Assembly: GCA_021807105.1 (NCBI GenBank)
Contig: JAKAPL010000030.1
Coordinates: forward strand, 1-40,759
Origin: Myxococcales bacterium
Lineage (GTDB): Bacteria; Myxococcota; Myxococcia; Myxococcales; JAKAPL01
Direction: 5' to 3'
Length of the DNA: 40,759 nucleotides
Positions within the stretch are counted from its first letter, which is position 1; each line of letters begins with the position of its first letter. Shown one piece after another: positions 22,659 to 32,129 of this stretch. The notes beneath the pieces are model-generated. The model was not told the DNA's origin and made no database searches. It was given only the letters and a program-made list of their open reading frames with translations. The position numbers and the translations under genes are program-made.

Positions 22659-23753
22659 ATGCGCCGCGCCCTCCCCTTGCTGTTCGCCCTCGCCGCCTGC
22701 CACGGCGCGCCGGCGCCGGCGGCCGGCGAGAAGGTCATCGGGCTGGTGACCGACGTGGGCGGCCGGGGCGACCAGTCGTTCAACGACGGGGCGCTGCGCG
22801 GGCTGGAGGCGTGGGCGTGCGGCCTGCGCTACGGCGCCGCCGGCTACCGGCCGCTCGCGCCGGCCGACATCCTCGCCCTCGTCCCCGAGGACCTGCGCGC
22901 CCGCGTCGGCCAGCCGGCCCCCGTCGCCGGCCTCCTCCCCTACGTCCTCCAGGCGCGGGCCGCCGAGGACTACCGGCCGGATCTCGAGCGGCTCGCCGCC
23001 CGCAAGGTCGCCCTGGCGATCGGCGTCGGCTTCATGCTCGAGGACGCGGTCGCCGCGGAGGCGCGCGCGCACCCGGCCCAGCGCTACCTGCTCATCGACA
23101 GCCCGATTCTCGACGGCGCGGGCAGGCCGGTCACCCTGCCCAACGTCGCCTCGGTCACCTTCCGCGAGCAGGAGGGGAGCTACCTCGCGGGCGCGCTCGC
23201 GGGCCTCTCCACGAAGAGCGGCAAGGTCGCCTTCCTGGGCGGCATGCAGGTCCCGCTCATCCAGCGCTTCGAGGCGGGCTTTCGCGCCGGCCTCCAGGCG
23301 ACGAACCCGGCCGCGGCGGCGCGCCTGACCGTCCAGTACACGGGCAGCTTCGACGATTCGAGCGCGGGCAAGCGGGTCGCCCAGAGCCTCTTCGGCGGCG
23401 GCGTGGACGTGCTCTTCCAGGCGGCGGGGGCCGACGGGCTGGGGGCCATCGAGGCGGCCCAGGAGGCGGGGCGCTTCGTGATCGGCGTGGACAGCGACCA
23501 GGCTCACCTCGCCCCGGGCTCGGTCCTCACCTCGATGGTCAAGCACGTCGATTACGCGGTCTACCTCGCCGTGCGCGACGCGGCGGCGGGGAGGTTCACC
23601 GCGGGCAACCGGGAGCTGGGCCTCGCCGAAGGCGGGGTCGGCCTCGCGCCGGTGCGCGTCGACTTCCCCGGCAAGGCGGACGCCCTCGCCCGCGTCGAGG
23701 CGCTGCGCCAGGCGATCGTCGCCGGCAGGATCGCCGTGCCCGCGCGGCCGTGA
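22659..23753 (+). CDS. BMP-family nucleoside-binding lipoprotein of an ABC transporter
   Basis: 364 residues. MRRALPLLFALAAC is a lipoprotein signal with lipobox LAAC, lipid-anchoring Cys14 in the periplasm. The mature protein is a BmpA/PnrA/Med-type type I binding protein: VIGLVTDVGGRGDQSFNDGALRGLE at its start, IGVGFMLEDAV, VASVTFREQEGSYLAGALAG, KVAFLGGMQVPLIQRFEAGFRAGL and VIGVDSDQAHLAPGSVLTSMVKHVDYAVY. Family members bind purine and pyrimidine nucleosides, the Asp and Phe of the SFND motif helping to hold the ligand. A stretch after residue 50 (YRPLAPADILALVPEDLRA) is an insertion relative to short family members. ATPase and two permease genes follow on the same strand. It diverges from the nucleoside phosphorylase operon. 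Confidence 0.9.
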   Translation: MRRALPLLFALAACHGAPAPAAGEKVIGLVTDVGGRGDQSFNDGALRGLEAWACGLRYGAAGYRPLAPADILALVPEDLRARVGQPAPVAGLLPYVLQARAAEDYRPDLERLAARKVALAIGVGFMLEDAVAAEARAHPAQRYLLIDSPILDGAGRPVTLPNVASVTFREQEGSYLAGALAGLSTKSGKVAFLGGMQVPLIQRFEAGFRAGLQATNPAAAARLTVQYTGSFDDSSAGKRVAQSLFGGGVDVLFQAAGADGLGAIEAAQEAGRFVIGVDSDQAHLAPGSVLTSMVKHVDYAVYLAVRDAAAGRFTAGNRELGLAEGGVGLAPVRVDFPGKADALARVEALRQAIVAGRIAVPARP

Positions 23754-24002
23754 TGCGGCCCGCGCGCCACGGCTCCTTCCCCCTGTCCTCCGCCCCGCCG
23801 GGGGAGGCGGGGCCTCGGATGAGGACGAGGGCGGGAGCGGAGGGGGGGCGCGGGCGGAGCCAGGCTCCCCCGCGGGAGGAGCGCCGCCGGCCGGTCCGGA
23901 AGAGGGCGCGCGGGTGAGCCCCGTCCGCCGCGCCGGGGTGCGGCGATGATGGGCCGCGCCACGGTCACGCCGGGACAGGGAAGCTCCAGCGGCCAAGGCT
24001 CG

Positions 24003-25691
24003 ATGGAGCCTGTCCTCCAGGCGGTCTCGCTCTCCCGCTCGTTCGGCCCGGTCGCCGCCTGCGACCGGATCTCGTTCTCGCTCCAGCGGGGCGAGGTGCT
24101 CGCGCTCGTCGGGGAGAACGGCGCCGGCAAGACCACGCTCCTCTCTCTCCTCATGGGCTTCTACCGCCCGGACGGGGGCGAGATCCGCGTCGACGGGGAG
24201 ACCGTCCGAATCCGCGGCCCGGCGGACGCCGAGGCGCTCGGCCTCGGCATGGTCCACCAGCACTTCACCCTCGTCCCGCCGCTGACCGCGGCCGAGAACG
24301 TCGTCCTCGGCCGGGAGCCGCGCCGCGGCCCCTTCCTCGATCGCCGCCGCGCCGAGCGGGAGGTCGCCGGCGTCGCGCGGGCGAGCGGCCTCCCCGTCGA
24401 CCCCCGCGCGCGGGTCGATGGGCTCTCGGTCGGCGGGAGGCAGCGCGTCGAGATCCTCCGCGTCCTCTGGCGCGGCGCGCGGGTGGTCGCCTTCGACGAG
24501 CCGACCGCGGCCCTCTCCCCCGGCGAGGCCGGCGGTCTCCTGGCGACGATCCGCGGCCTCGCCCGGGACGGCCGCGCGATCCTCTTCGTCTCCCACAAGC
24601 TCCGGGAGGTCGCGACGGTCGCCGACCGGATCGCGATCCTGCGCGCGGGGAGGCTCGTGGCGACGCTGCCCGCGGCGGGCGCGGACCTCGACCGCGTGGC
24701 GGCGTTGATGGTCGTCAAGGAGCGGCCGGCCCCCCCGCCGGCGGCCCCCTCTCCCCGGCTTCGCCGGGGCGCCGCCCTGCCCCCTTCCGCGCCGGGGGAG
24801 CGGGGGCGTCCTGACGGGCGGGGGACGAGCCGCGGCGCCCCGGAGGCGGGGGGCGGGCGAGGCGCGGGGGCGGCCTCTCTCCCCGTCCCTCCCGGAGGCG
24901 AGGAGGAGGCGGCGTCCGCCCCCTCGCCGCGATCGGCCCCCCCTGCCCTCACCCTCACCTCGGTCTCCTGCCTCGACGCCCGGGGCGCGCCCGCCCTGCG
25001 CGCCCTCTCGCTCGCCGTCGGCCGCGGCGAGATCGTCGGCGTCGCGGGCGTGGACGGCAACGGCCAGCGCGAGCTGGCCGAGGTCGCGACCGGCCTGCGG
25101 CGCGCGACCGGAGGCCGCGTCGAGCTCGCCGGCCACGACGTCACCCTCCTCGGTCCGGGGGCCCTCCGCGCGCGCGGCGTCGCGCACATCCCCGAGGACC
25201 GCGAGCGCGGCGGCCTCTGCGGCGCGCTCTCCGTCGCCGAGAACCTCGCCCTCGGCCGCGCCTCCTCCCCGCCCTTCTGCCGCGGCCGCTGGCTCCCGCG
25301 CCTCGACCGGCGAGCCATGGACGCCGTCGCGTCCGACCTCATCCGCCGCTTCGGCGTCCGCCCCGAGGACCCGGACGCCCGCGCCGCCGGCCTCTCCGGC
25401 GGCAATCAGCAGAAGGTCGTCCTCGCCCGCGAGCTGTCGGGCGACCCCGTCGTCGTGGTCGCCGTCCACCCGACGCGCGGCCTCGACCTGCGCGCCACCG
25501 CCGCCGTCCACGACCGGCTGCGCGAGCAGGCCGCCCGGGGCGCCGGCGTCCTGATCGTCTCGTTCGACCTCGACGAGCTGCGCGCGGTCGCGCACCGCCT
25601 CGTCGTCCTCTGCGGCGGCCGGATCGCCGGCGAGGCCGCGCCCGCGGCCACCGACGCGGAGTTGTCGCGCCTGATCGCGGGGGCGGCGTGA
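24003..25691 (+). CDS. Nucleoside ABC transporter ATP-binding protein (two ATPase domains)
   Basis: 562 residues with two fused ABC domains, as in RbsA/NupO. Domain 1 (1-240): Walker A GENGAGKTT, Q-loop MVHQHFTLVP, signature LSVGGRQ, Walker B VVAFDEPTAAL. Domain 2 (about 320-550): degenerate Walker A GVDGNGQREL without the lysine, signature LSGGNQQK, and PTRGLD with His where the catalytic Glu should be. A dead second site is normal for this subfamily. Between them lie about 70 residues of Pro/Gly/Arg/Ala low-complexity sequence (24727-24950), unusually long for the family and close to intergenic repeat DNA in composition. ATG 24003 matches family starts (EPVLQAVSLSRSFG); ATG 23946 would add 19 residues. 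It energises the two permeases downstream. Confidence 0.92.
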   Translation: MEPVLQAVSLSRSFGPVAACDRISFSLQRGEVLALVGENGAGKTTLLSLLMGFYRPDGGEIRVDGETVRIRGPADAEALGLGMVHQHFTLVPPLTAAENVVLGREPRRGPFLDRRRAEREVAGVARASGLPVDPRARVDGLSVGGRQRVEILRVLWRGARVVAFDEPTAALSPGEAGGLLATIRGLARDGRAILFVSHKLREVATVADRIAILRAGRLVATLPAAGADLDRVAALMVVKERPAPPPAAPSPRLRRGAALPPSAPGERGRPDGRGTSRGAPEAGGGRGAGAASLPVPPGGEEEAASAPSPRSAPPALTLTSVSCLDARGAPALRALSLAVGRGEIVGVAGVDGNGQRELAEVATGLRRATGGRVELAGHDVTLLGPGALRARGVAHIPEDRERGGLCGALSVAENLALGRASSPPFCRGRWLPRLDRRAMDAVASDLIRRFGVRPEDPDARAAGLSGGNQQKVVLARELSGDPVVVVAVHPTRGLDLRATAAVHDRLREQAARGAGVLIVSFDLDELRAVAHRLVVLCGGRIAGEAAPAATDAELSRLIAGAA

Positions 25692-25755
25692 GGCCGGCCG
25701 CCGGCAGGAGCGCGCCCGCCGCGCTGGCGCCCGTCCCGGCGGCCTCGTAGCCACC

Positions 25756-26859
25756 GTGAACCCTCGCTCCCGCCTCGCTCCTCTCCTGCCGCCGCTCCTC
25801 GCCCTCGCGACGGCCTTCGCCCTCTGCGCGGTCGCGATCCTCGCGATCGGCCGCTCGCCGGCCGCGGCCGCCGCCGCCCTCGCCGAGGGCGCCTTCGACG
25901 GCCCGATGGCCCTGGGCGAGACCGCCCTCAAGGCGACCGCGCTCGTGCTGACCGGCCTCGCCGTCGCGCTCCCGTACCGCGCCGGCCTCTTCAACATCGG
26001 CGGGCAGGGGCAGTTCCTCGTGGGCGCGATCGCCGCCGCGTGGGCGGGCCGGACGCTCGGGCTCCCGGCGCCGATCGAGCTCCCCTCCGTGCTCCTCTTC
26101 GCCGCGGCCTGCGGCGCCGCGTGGGGCGCGCTCGCCGGCGTTCTCAAGGCCCGGCGCGGCGTCCACGAGGTCATCTCGACGATCCTCCTCAACTGGATCG
26201 CTCTCCACCTCATCGACTCGTGGCTCGTGGCCGGCCCCCTGCACGCCTCGGGGGCCTCGGGCTTCTCCCACGGGGGGACCGAAGCGGTCCGCGCCGCCGC
26301 GCGGCTCCCGCTGCTTCTCCCCGAGGGGCGCCTCTCCCTGGGTCTGCCGCTCGCGCTCGCCGCGGCCCTCCTCGCCTGGTGGATCCTCGCGCGCACGCCC
26401 TTCGGCCTGGAGCTGCGGGCGATCGGGGCCTCCGAGCCGACGGCCCGGGCCGTCGGCATCCCCGTCCCGCGGCGCCTCGTGCAAGCCATGGCCCTCGGCG
26501 GCGCGTTCGCCGCGCTCGCCGGGGCCGCGATGATCCTCGGCGGCGGCACGGACTACCGTTACCCGGAGAACTACCGCGACCCCTATGGCTTCGACGGCAT
26601 CGCCATCGCCCTCGTCGGCGCCGGCCACCCGCTCGGCGTCGTCCTCGCCGCCGGCCTCTTCGGCGCCCTGCGCGCGGGGGCGATCGGGCTGCAGGATCCC
26701 ACCGTGGGGCTCCACCGGTCCTGGCCGGACATCCTGGAGGGCGTCGCGGTCGTGCTGATCGCGGGGCAGAGGCTGTTCGTCGTCTCCGGCCCCGGCCGCC
26801 GCTCCCAGCCGCCGAGCGCGCCCGGGGAGGATCTCCCGGAAGCGGGAGGGGGCCGATGA
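25756..26859 (+). CDS. Nucleoside ABC transporter permease 1
   Basis: 367 residues of the BPD_transp_2 (RbsC/NupP) permease family with about eight to ten membrane segments. Typical blocks are GLAVALPYRAGLFNIGGQGQFLVGA, the cytoplasmic coupling region TPFGLELRAIGASEPTARAVGI and the ISTILLNWIA helix. The GTG start at 25756 is preceded by a leader rich in positive residues. The last 35 residues are hydrophilic. The gene follows the ATPase by 64 bp and overlaps the second permease by 4 bp, so the two are co-translated and probably form a heterodimer in the inner membrane. Confidence 0.9.
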   Translation: MNPRSRLAPLLPPLLALATAFALCAVAILAIGRSPAAAAAALAEGAFDGPMALGETALKATALVLTGLAVALPYRAGLFNIGGQGQFLVGAIAAAWAGRTLGLPAPIELPSVLLFAAACGAAWGALAGVLKARRGVHEVISTILLNWIALHLIDSWLVAGPLHASGASGFSHGGTEAVRAAARLPLLLPEGRLSLGLPLALAAALLAWWILARTPFGLELRAIGASEPTARAVGIPVPRRLVQAMALGGAFAALAGAAMILGGGTDYRYPENYRDPYGFDGIAIALVGAGHPLGVVLAAGLFGALRAGAIGLQDPTVGLHRSWPDILEGVAVVLIAGQRLFVVSGPGRRSQPPSAPGEDLPEAGGGR

Positions 26860-27773
26860 CGCACTCCACCCTCGCCTCGCTCCTCGTCTCCATCCTCGCG
26901 TATGCACCGCCGGTCGCGCTCGCCGCGCTCGGGGGCGTGCTCTCCGAACGGGCGGGGGTGATCAACATCGGCCTCGAGGGCATGATGCGCTTCGGCGCCT
27001 TCTTCGGCGCCTGGGGGGCGCTCGCGACCGGCAGCGCGTGGTGGGGCCTCGGGGCGGGGGCGGCGGCGGGGCTCGCCTCCGGGGCGCTCCTCGCGGCGCT
27101 CGCGCTCTGGGCGCGCGCGGACCAGATCGTCGCCGGCGTCGCCGTCAACCTGCTCGCGCTCGGGGTGGTGACGTTCCTCTTGGAGTGGGCGCTCGGCGCG
27201 GACGGGGGGATCACCGGCCCGGTCCCGATGCTCCCCGCGCTCGCGCTCGGGCCGCTCGGGAGACTCCCCGCCGTCGCGACCGGCGCGATGCTGCTCCTCC
27301 CGGCCGCCGCCGGGTTGTTCCTCCGCGCGACGCCCTGGGGGCTGCGCTGGCGGGCCGTCGGCGAGAACCCGCGAGCGGTCGCCGCCGCGGGCGCCTCGGT
27401 CGTGCGGCTGCGCGGCGCGGCGGTCCTCGCCTCCGGCGCGCTCGCGGGCCTCGGCGGCGCGCTCCTGCCGCTCGCGCTCCTCGGCCGCTTCGAGGACCGG
27501 ATGCCGGCCGGCCAGGGCTTCATCGCCCTCGCGGCGGTGGTCTTCGGCAAGTGGACCCCGCTCGGCGCGCTCGGCGCCGCGATCTTCTTCGCCGGCTCCG
27601 AGGGGCTCCAGATCGAGCTCTCGTCGGGAGGCGCGGGCCTCGCTTCGTCGATCCCAAGGGGCTTCTTCCTCGCCCTCCCCTACCTCCTGACGCTCCTCGC
27701 CCTCGCCGGCTTCGTCGGCAAGGCCGTCCCCCCGGCCGCCGACGGCGTCCCGTGGGATCCCGAAGGGCGATGA
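26856..27773 (+). CDS. Nucleoside ABC transporter permease 2
   Basis: 305 residues, second BPD_transp_2 permease (NupQ-like). LGGVLSERAGVINIGLEGMMRFGAFFGAW is diagnostic. TPWGLRWRAVGENPRAVAAAGASVVRLRG is the cytoplasmic coupling helix, matched by TPFGLELRAIGASEP in permease 1. FIALAAVVFGKWTPLGAL is the conserved late membrane segment. ATG 26856 overlaps the stop of permease 1 (ATGA). The operon ends here; the next gene is convergent, 23 bp away. Confidence 0.9.
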   Translation: MTHSTLASLLVSILAYAPPVALAALGGVLSERAGVINIGLEGMMRFGAFFGAWGALATGSAWWGLGAGAAAGLASGALLAALALWARADQIVAGVAVNLLALGVVTFLLEWALGADGGITGPVPMLPALALGPLGRLPAVATGAMLLLPAAAGLFLRATPWGLRWRAVGENPRAVAAAGASVVRLRGAAVLASGALAGLGGALLPLALLGRFEDRMPAGQGFIALAAVVFGKWTPLGALGAAIFFAGSEGLQIELSSGGAGLASSIPRGFFLALPYLLTLLALAGFVGKAVPPAADGVPWDPEGR

Positions 27774-27796
27774 AGCGTCAGCCCCGGGGCGGCGGG

Positions 27797-28279
27797 TCAG
27801 GCCGCCCGCGGCAACCGCGCCCTCACCTCGTTCGTGAAGCCCTCGAGATCATCGGGGGTCACCACGATGGGCAGGCCCTGGGTGCGCGTGAGCAGGAGGC
27901 GTCCCTCCCGGCGCGTGGAGTAACCGTTGAAGAGCCCCACGCCCTTCGCGATGCAGAGGCCGTATGTCCCGAAGAACCCGCCCACGCCGAGCAGCCGCAC
28001 GGTGGTGCGCGGCCCCGGCTCGATCCCCCGCACGGTGGAGAGCGGGATATGGGCCGCCGGCGCGAACCGGCGCAGCACGCGGATCTCGTCGCCTTCCAGC
28101 TCGAGCCCCCGGGGGCTGAAGGCGAACGCGAGGAGGAGGATCGCGCCGATGAGGCCGGCGATGCCCCACCGCCCAGGCACCGGGCCGAACGCGAGGGTCG
28201 AGAGGACGCCCACGAGGGCGATCCCCACGACCGCCGTCACCCCGCGGTTCGTCGAATCGAGCGTCATCGGATAGACCAT
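27797..28279 (-). CDS. Small membrane protein with bacterial PH-like domain
   Basis: 160 residues. Two hydrophobic segments near the N-terminus (VTAVVGIALVGVLSTLAFG and WGIAGLIGAILLLAFAF) form a hairpin in the membrane. A cytoplasmic domain follows (LELEGDEIRVLRRFAPAAHIPLSTVRGIEPGP ... LLTRTQGLPIVVTPDDLEGFTNEVRARL) whose strand pattern and the closing helix with DDLEGFTNEV resemble bacterial PH domains. Function unknown. It converges on the nucleoside permease gene and may be co-oriented with, but not coupled to, the Cys-rich lipoprotein gene 36 bp upstream. ATG 28279 is the first start; ATG 28264 (MTLDS) is possible. Confidence 0.65.
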   Translation of the reverse strand: MVYPMTLDSTNRGVTAVVGIALVGVLSTLAFGPVPGRWGIAGLIGAILLLAFAFSPRGLELEGDEIRVLRRFAPAAHIPLSTVRGIEPGPRTTVRLLGVGGFFGTYGLCIAKGVGLFNGYSTRREGRLLLTRTQGLPIVVTPDDLEGFTNEVRARLPRAA

Positions 28280-28315
28280 GCCGGCAGGCTAACGCACGTG
28301 GGACAGCCGTCAAGG

Positions 28316-31300
28316 CTAGTGGAACCCCGCGGTGTCGCAGACGTTCGGCTGGCCGCCGCCGCCGCACGTCCCCGCGTCGCAGACCCCGCAATCGAGCCGG
28401 CCGCCACAGCCGTCGCCCGCGAGGCCGCAATCGTAGCCGAGGCCCGCGCAGGTCTGCGGCGTGCAGGCGGGCGAACCGCAAACGCCGGGCTGGCCGCCGC
28501 CGCCGCACGTCCCCGCGTCGCAGCCTCCGCAGTCGAGGGGGTTGCCGCAGCCGTCGCCCGCCGGACCGCACGAGATCCCCTGGTCGGCGCAGCCCCGCTT
28601 CACGCAGCGGGCTCCGGTGCCGCAGCGGCCGGGGAGCCCGCCGCCGCCGCACGTGCCCGCGTCGCCGCAGTCGCCGCACTCGAGCCGGCCGCCGCAGCCG
28701 TCGCCCGCCGGACCGCAATTGAAGCCGAGCATCTCGCAGGTCGCCGGGACGCACGCCCCGCCGCAGACCCCGGGCTGGCCTCCGCCCCCGCAGATCCCCG
28801 CGTCGCAGCGGCCGCAGTCGAGGGGGGCGCCGCAGCCGTCGCCCTCCTCGCCGCACGTATAGCCCTGGGCCGCGCACGATCGCGGCGCGCAGCAGGCGAG
28901 CACGCCCCGCGAGGCGTGGCCCGAGCCGTCGCAGGGGTTCGTCGCGTTCGTCGGGTCGACCGCGACCGTGACGACGACCGGCGCCGCGGGCGCGCCGGCC
29001 CAGGTGCACGACGCGGTCTCGCAGGCCCCGGGGCCGATCGGCGAGCGGGTCGCCGTCGTGCAGCCTCCGCCGCCCGCGGAGAAGACCACGGCCGCGCCCG
29101 CGGGGACGCCGGCCGCGCCGCGGTCGCAGACGCGCGCCGAGAGCGTCGCGACGCCTCCGGCGCAGGTCGCGGGCAGGAAGTCCGCGGTGAGATCGGCGGC
29201 GGCGAGCGGCTCGAGCGCCCCCTGCACGTTCTCGCGGAAGTTGTTGAGGCCCGGGACGAGCCAGTTGTTCTTCGCGACGGACGCGGCGGGGATGGTGCCG
29301 TCGTCGTTCACGTTCGTGACCGAGTAGGCGTGCTGGTTCCAGATGGCGCGGCTGTCGACCCAGCGGTCCCGCGCGTCGGCGTAGACCCGCACCCCCGGAT
29401 AGGCGCCGCCATGGATCGCCCGGCAGGTGTCGCCGAGCGCGGGATTGCCGGCGGGGGAAGGCGGCGCGCAGACGAAGCCTTGCGCCGGGCAGCCGCCGGG
29501 GACGGAGCAGCACTCATCGTCGGTCGTGCAGCGGCAGAGCCCACCCTCGCAGGGCATCGTCACGGTCGGGCAGTCGGCGGAGGTCACGCAGTGGAGCCCG
29601 TCGAACGTCTTGTCGACCGGGCGCCCCTGGGGATCGAGGACCGTCGACCCCGAGCAGTCGACGCCGCAATTCTGGTTGGAGATGACGATGAGCTGCGAGC
29701 TGTAGTTGCCGAGCACGTCGGCGACGACGGGGTTCTCGTACCAGGTGCAGGAGGAGTGCCACTGGCTGTAGATCACGTCGCCCGTCCTGCCGTCGTAGAC
29801 GCGGGCGAAGCACTCGTCGGCGTAGATGCCGTCCACCGTCCCCGCGCCGGTGAAGTCGAAGAGCGACGAGCCGGTGATGTTCGAGCTGTGGTCCTGCGAG
29901 GGGCGGCTCCAGAGGATGCCGGGGGCCTCGCAATCGGACGGCAGAACGCCTCCCTTCGGGATGCAGTGGAAGCTGAAGACCGTGTAGCTGTCCGAGCCGG
30001 CGGCCGCGATGTCCGGCTGCCCGTCGCCGTTGAAGTCGCCGATCGTCGGCGGGCCGCCGCCCGTGGAGCCGGGCAGCGCGTACGGGCCGAAGACGACGCG
30101 TCCGTCGATCGTCTGCACCCGGACGTAGCCGCCGCCGACCACGGCGATCTGGGGGTAGCCCGGGTCGGTCTCGCCCGGGAGCGGGAAGCTGCCGAAGCGG
30201 GCCACGGCGACGAAGCCGTCGGAGAGCGATTGCGGCGGATTCCAGTACGGCGCCAAGACCCAGTCGTGCACGGCCGCGGAGTACGTGTAGACGTGGTCGC
30301 CGGTGACGAGCTCCGGCCCGCCGTCGAGGTCCACGTTGGCGAGCACCGGGATCTGGCCGGGGCCGACGTTGTTCGGGATCATCCCGAGGCTCTGGCCGGT
30401 GATGCGGCCGTTGCGGTCGTGAATCACCCCGCCGTAGAGGATCTCGGGCTCGCCGTCGGAGTTCACGTCCGCCATCGACGGGCCCGCCCACTCGCAGCTC
30501 CCGGCGTTGAGCGTGGAGAGGGTGCCGTCGGGGTTCGTGCTGTGCCAGAGGGTCTTCCACGCGCCCGCCACGGCGTCGAAGTGAAAGGCGACGAGGCCGC
30601 CGCCCACGTGGGCGGCGACGATCTCGGGGATCCCGTCGTCGTCGAGGTCCCCGATCGCCGGCGTGGACGAGCCGATCACGTGCTGGTCGGGGGCGTCGAG
30701 CGTGGCGACGAGCGCGCAGGTCCTCGGGTCGAGGAGCCTCAAGATTCCGAAGGCCGTGGCGGTGCCGACGCATTCGTCCGTGCCTCCGTTCAGGCTGTTC
30801 TGCGTGGGGAAGACGATCACCGGACCGCCGTCCGCGACCCCGCGCCCGAAGCTCGCGACGAGCGGCGTCGTCATCACCTGAATGTGGTCCGGATCCGGGG
30901 CCGCCTGGTAGGCCCCGCCGACCTCCGGCGGCCACGAGCAGCGGATCGAGGGCGCGAAGTGGGCGGGCAGCGCCGGATGGTTGCAGTCCGGATCGAAGCC
31001 GCCGTCGCTCCAGGGGACGCAGGCCCCGCCCTCGCAGAGCCGATCGGAGGCGCAGTCCGAGGAAGCGTGGCACCCCCAGCCCGCGTCGAGCGCGCCCGGC
31101 CCCACGCCGCACTGGTTGCCGACCCCACCGCCCCCGCAGAACGCGGGGGGCGCGCAGCCCCCGCAGTCGATCAGCCCGCCGCAGCCGTCTCCCACCTCGC
31201 CGCACCCCGCGCCGGCCTCCACGCAGGTCCGGCGCGTGCACGCGGGCGCGCCGCACCGCCCGAGCTTCCCTCCACCGCCGCAGCTCCCCGCGTCGCAGCC

Positions 31301-31930
31301 GCCGCAATCGAGGAGCCCGCCGCAGCCGTCGCCCGCGGGCCCGCACTCGATTCCCTGCTCCGTGCAACCCCGCGCGAGGCAGCCGCCGTCGGGGGCGAAC
31401 GTCCCACCATCCGCCGCGGTCGTGATCCCGCAAACGCTGGGCGTCCCCCCGCCGCCGCAGGTCGCAGGCGCCTCGCAGCTCCCACAGTCGAGCGCGCCCC
31501 CGCAGCCGTCGCCGATCGGACCGCAAGCGGCCCCCGCCGACGCGCACGTCCTCGGGACGCAGCCCGCGTGCCCGCCGCAGACGCTCGGCGTGCCGCCTCC
31601 ACCGCACGTCTGGGGCGCCGTGCAGGCCCCGCAGTCGAGCACGTCGCCGCAGCCGTCTCCGACCGGGCCGCAGTTGGCGCCGACCGACTGGCAGGTCTGC
31701 AAGCCGCAGCCCCCGTCGCCCGGGGCCGGCCAACCCCCGTCCCGGCCGGGCGCGATTCCTCCGTCCCGACCTCCGCCGTCCGGCTTCGCGACAGCCCCCG
31801 CGTCTCCTCCTCCCCCGTCCCGCCCTCCATCCGAGATCGCCGCCCCGGCCGCCGCCTGCCCGCAGCGGCAGGCTGACAGCGCCGCCGCCACGACGAACGG
31901 ACCGAGGCCCCATCGCCGGCGCAGGACCAT
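28316..31930 (-). CDS. Cys-rich FG-GAP repeat lipoprotein
   Basis: 1204 residues. The signal MVLRRRWGLGPFVVAAALSAC has lipobox LSAC. After an acidic Gly/Asp linker come four Cys-rich modules of about 40 residues, pattern C-x-x-x-TC...GDGCG-x-x-x-DCG-x-C...CGGGG...CG. The middle 600 residues are an FG-GAP/VCBS-type beta-propeller with calcium-binding loops (GDLDDDGIPEIV, ADVNSDGEPEIL, GDFNGDGQPDIA). It also has two further Cys clusters (CHASSDCASDRLC; CTTDDECC) and a CARDB-like beta-sandwich (LTADFLPATC...SARVCDRGAAGVP). Four more Cys modules close the protein. Such multi-Cys proteins are characteristic of the outer surface of myxobacterial relatives. Adhesion or extracellular binding is likely; no catalytic site is seen. 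A propeller bracketed symmetrically by 4+4 modules is notable. Confidence 0.8.
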   Translation of the reverse strand: MVLRRRWGLGPFVVAAALSACRCGQAAAGAAISDGGRDGGGGDAGAVAKPDGGGRDGGIAPGRDGGWPAPGDGGCGLQTCQSVGANCGPVGDGCGDVLDCGACTAPQTCGGGGTPSVCGGHAGCVPRTCASAGAACGPIGDGCGGALDCGSCEAPATCGGGGTPSVCGITTAADGGTFAPDGGCLARGCTEQGIECGPAGDGCGGLLDCGGCDAGSCGGGGKLGRCGAPACTRRTCVEAGAGCGEVGDGCGGLIDCGGCAPPAFCGGGGVGNQCGVGPGALDAGWGCHASSDCASDRLCEGGACVPWSDGGFDPDCNHPALPAHFAPSIRCSWPPEVGGAYQAAPDPDHIQVMTTPLVASFGRGVADGGPVIVFPTQNSLNGGTDECVGTATAFGILRLLDPRTCALVATLDAPDQHVIGSSTPAIGDLDDDGIPEIVAAHVGGGLVAFHFDAVAGAWKTLWHSTNPDGTLSTLNAGSCEWAGPSMADVNSDGEPEILYGGVIHDRNGRITGQSLGMIPNNVGPGQIPVLANVDLDGGPELVTGDHVYTYSAAVHDWVLAPYWNPPQSLSDGFVAVARFGSFPLPGETDPGYPQIAVVGGGYVRVQTIDGRVVFGPYALPGSTGGGPPTIGDFNGDGQPDIAAAGSDSYTVFSFHCIPKGGVLPSDCEAPGILWSRPSQDHSSNITGSSLFDFTGAGTVDGIYADECFARVYDGRTGDVIYSQWHSSCTWYENPVVADVLGNYSSQLIVISNQNCGVDCSGSTVLDPQGRPVDKTFDGLHCVTSADCPTVTMPCEGGLCRCTTDDECCSVPGGCPAQGFVCAPPSPAGNPALGDTCRAIHGGAYPGVRVYADARDRWVDSRAIWNQHAYSVTNVNDDGTIPAASVAKNNWLVPGLNNFRENVQGALEPLAAADLTADFLPATCAGGVATLSARVCDRGAAGVPAGAAVVFSAGGGGCTTATRSPIGPGACETASCTWAGAPAAPVVVTVAVDPTNATNPCDGSGHASRGVLACCAPRSCAAQGYTCGEEGDGCGAPLDCGRCDAGICGGGGQPGVCGGACVPATCEMLGFNCGPAGDGCGGRLECGDCGDAGTCGGGGLPGRCGTGARCVKRGCADQGISCGPAGDGCGNPLDCGGCDAGTCGGGGQPGVCGSPACTPQTCAGLGYDCGLAGDGCGGRLDCGVCDAGTCGGGGQPNVCDTAGFH

Positions 31931-32129
31931 GCTCCCCCCTAGCCCATCTCCGGCCGGCCGTCCAGCCGCCCGGTTTCGCCCGCGGGCCTCCTGCTTCCGA
32001 AGAATGCTCGTGCGGCCCGAGGATCCTTGCAGGCGGGAGCGAAGGCGGGAGTCGATGGGGGGTGCGGCGAGACGGGAGGGATTCGCCCACGCGCTCCCAC
32101 CCGAACGGACCCGCTCCGCGCTCCAGCGT

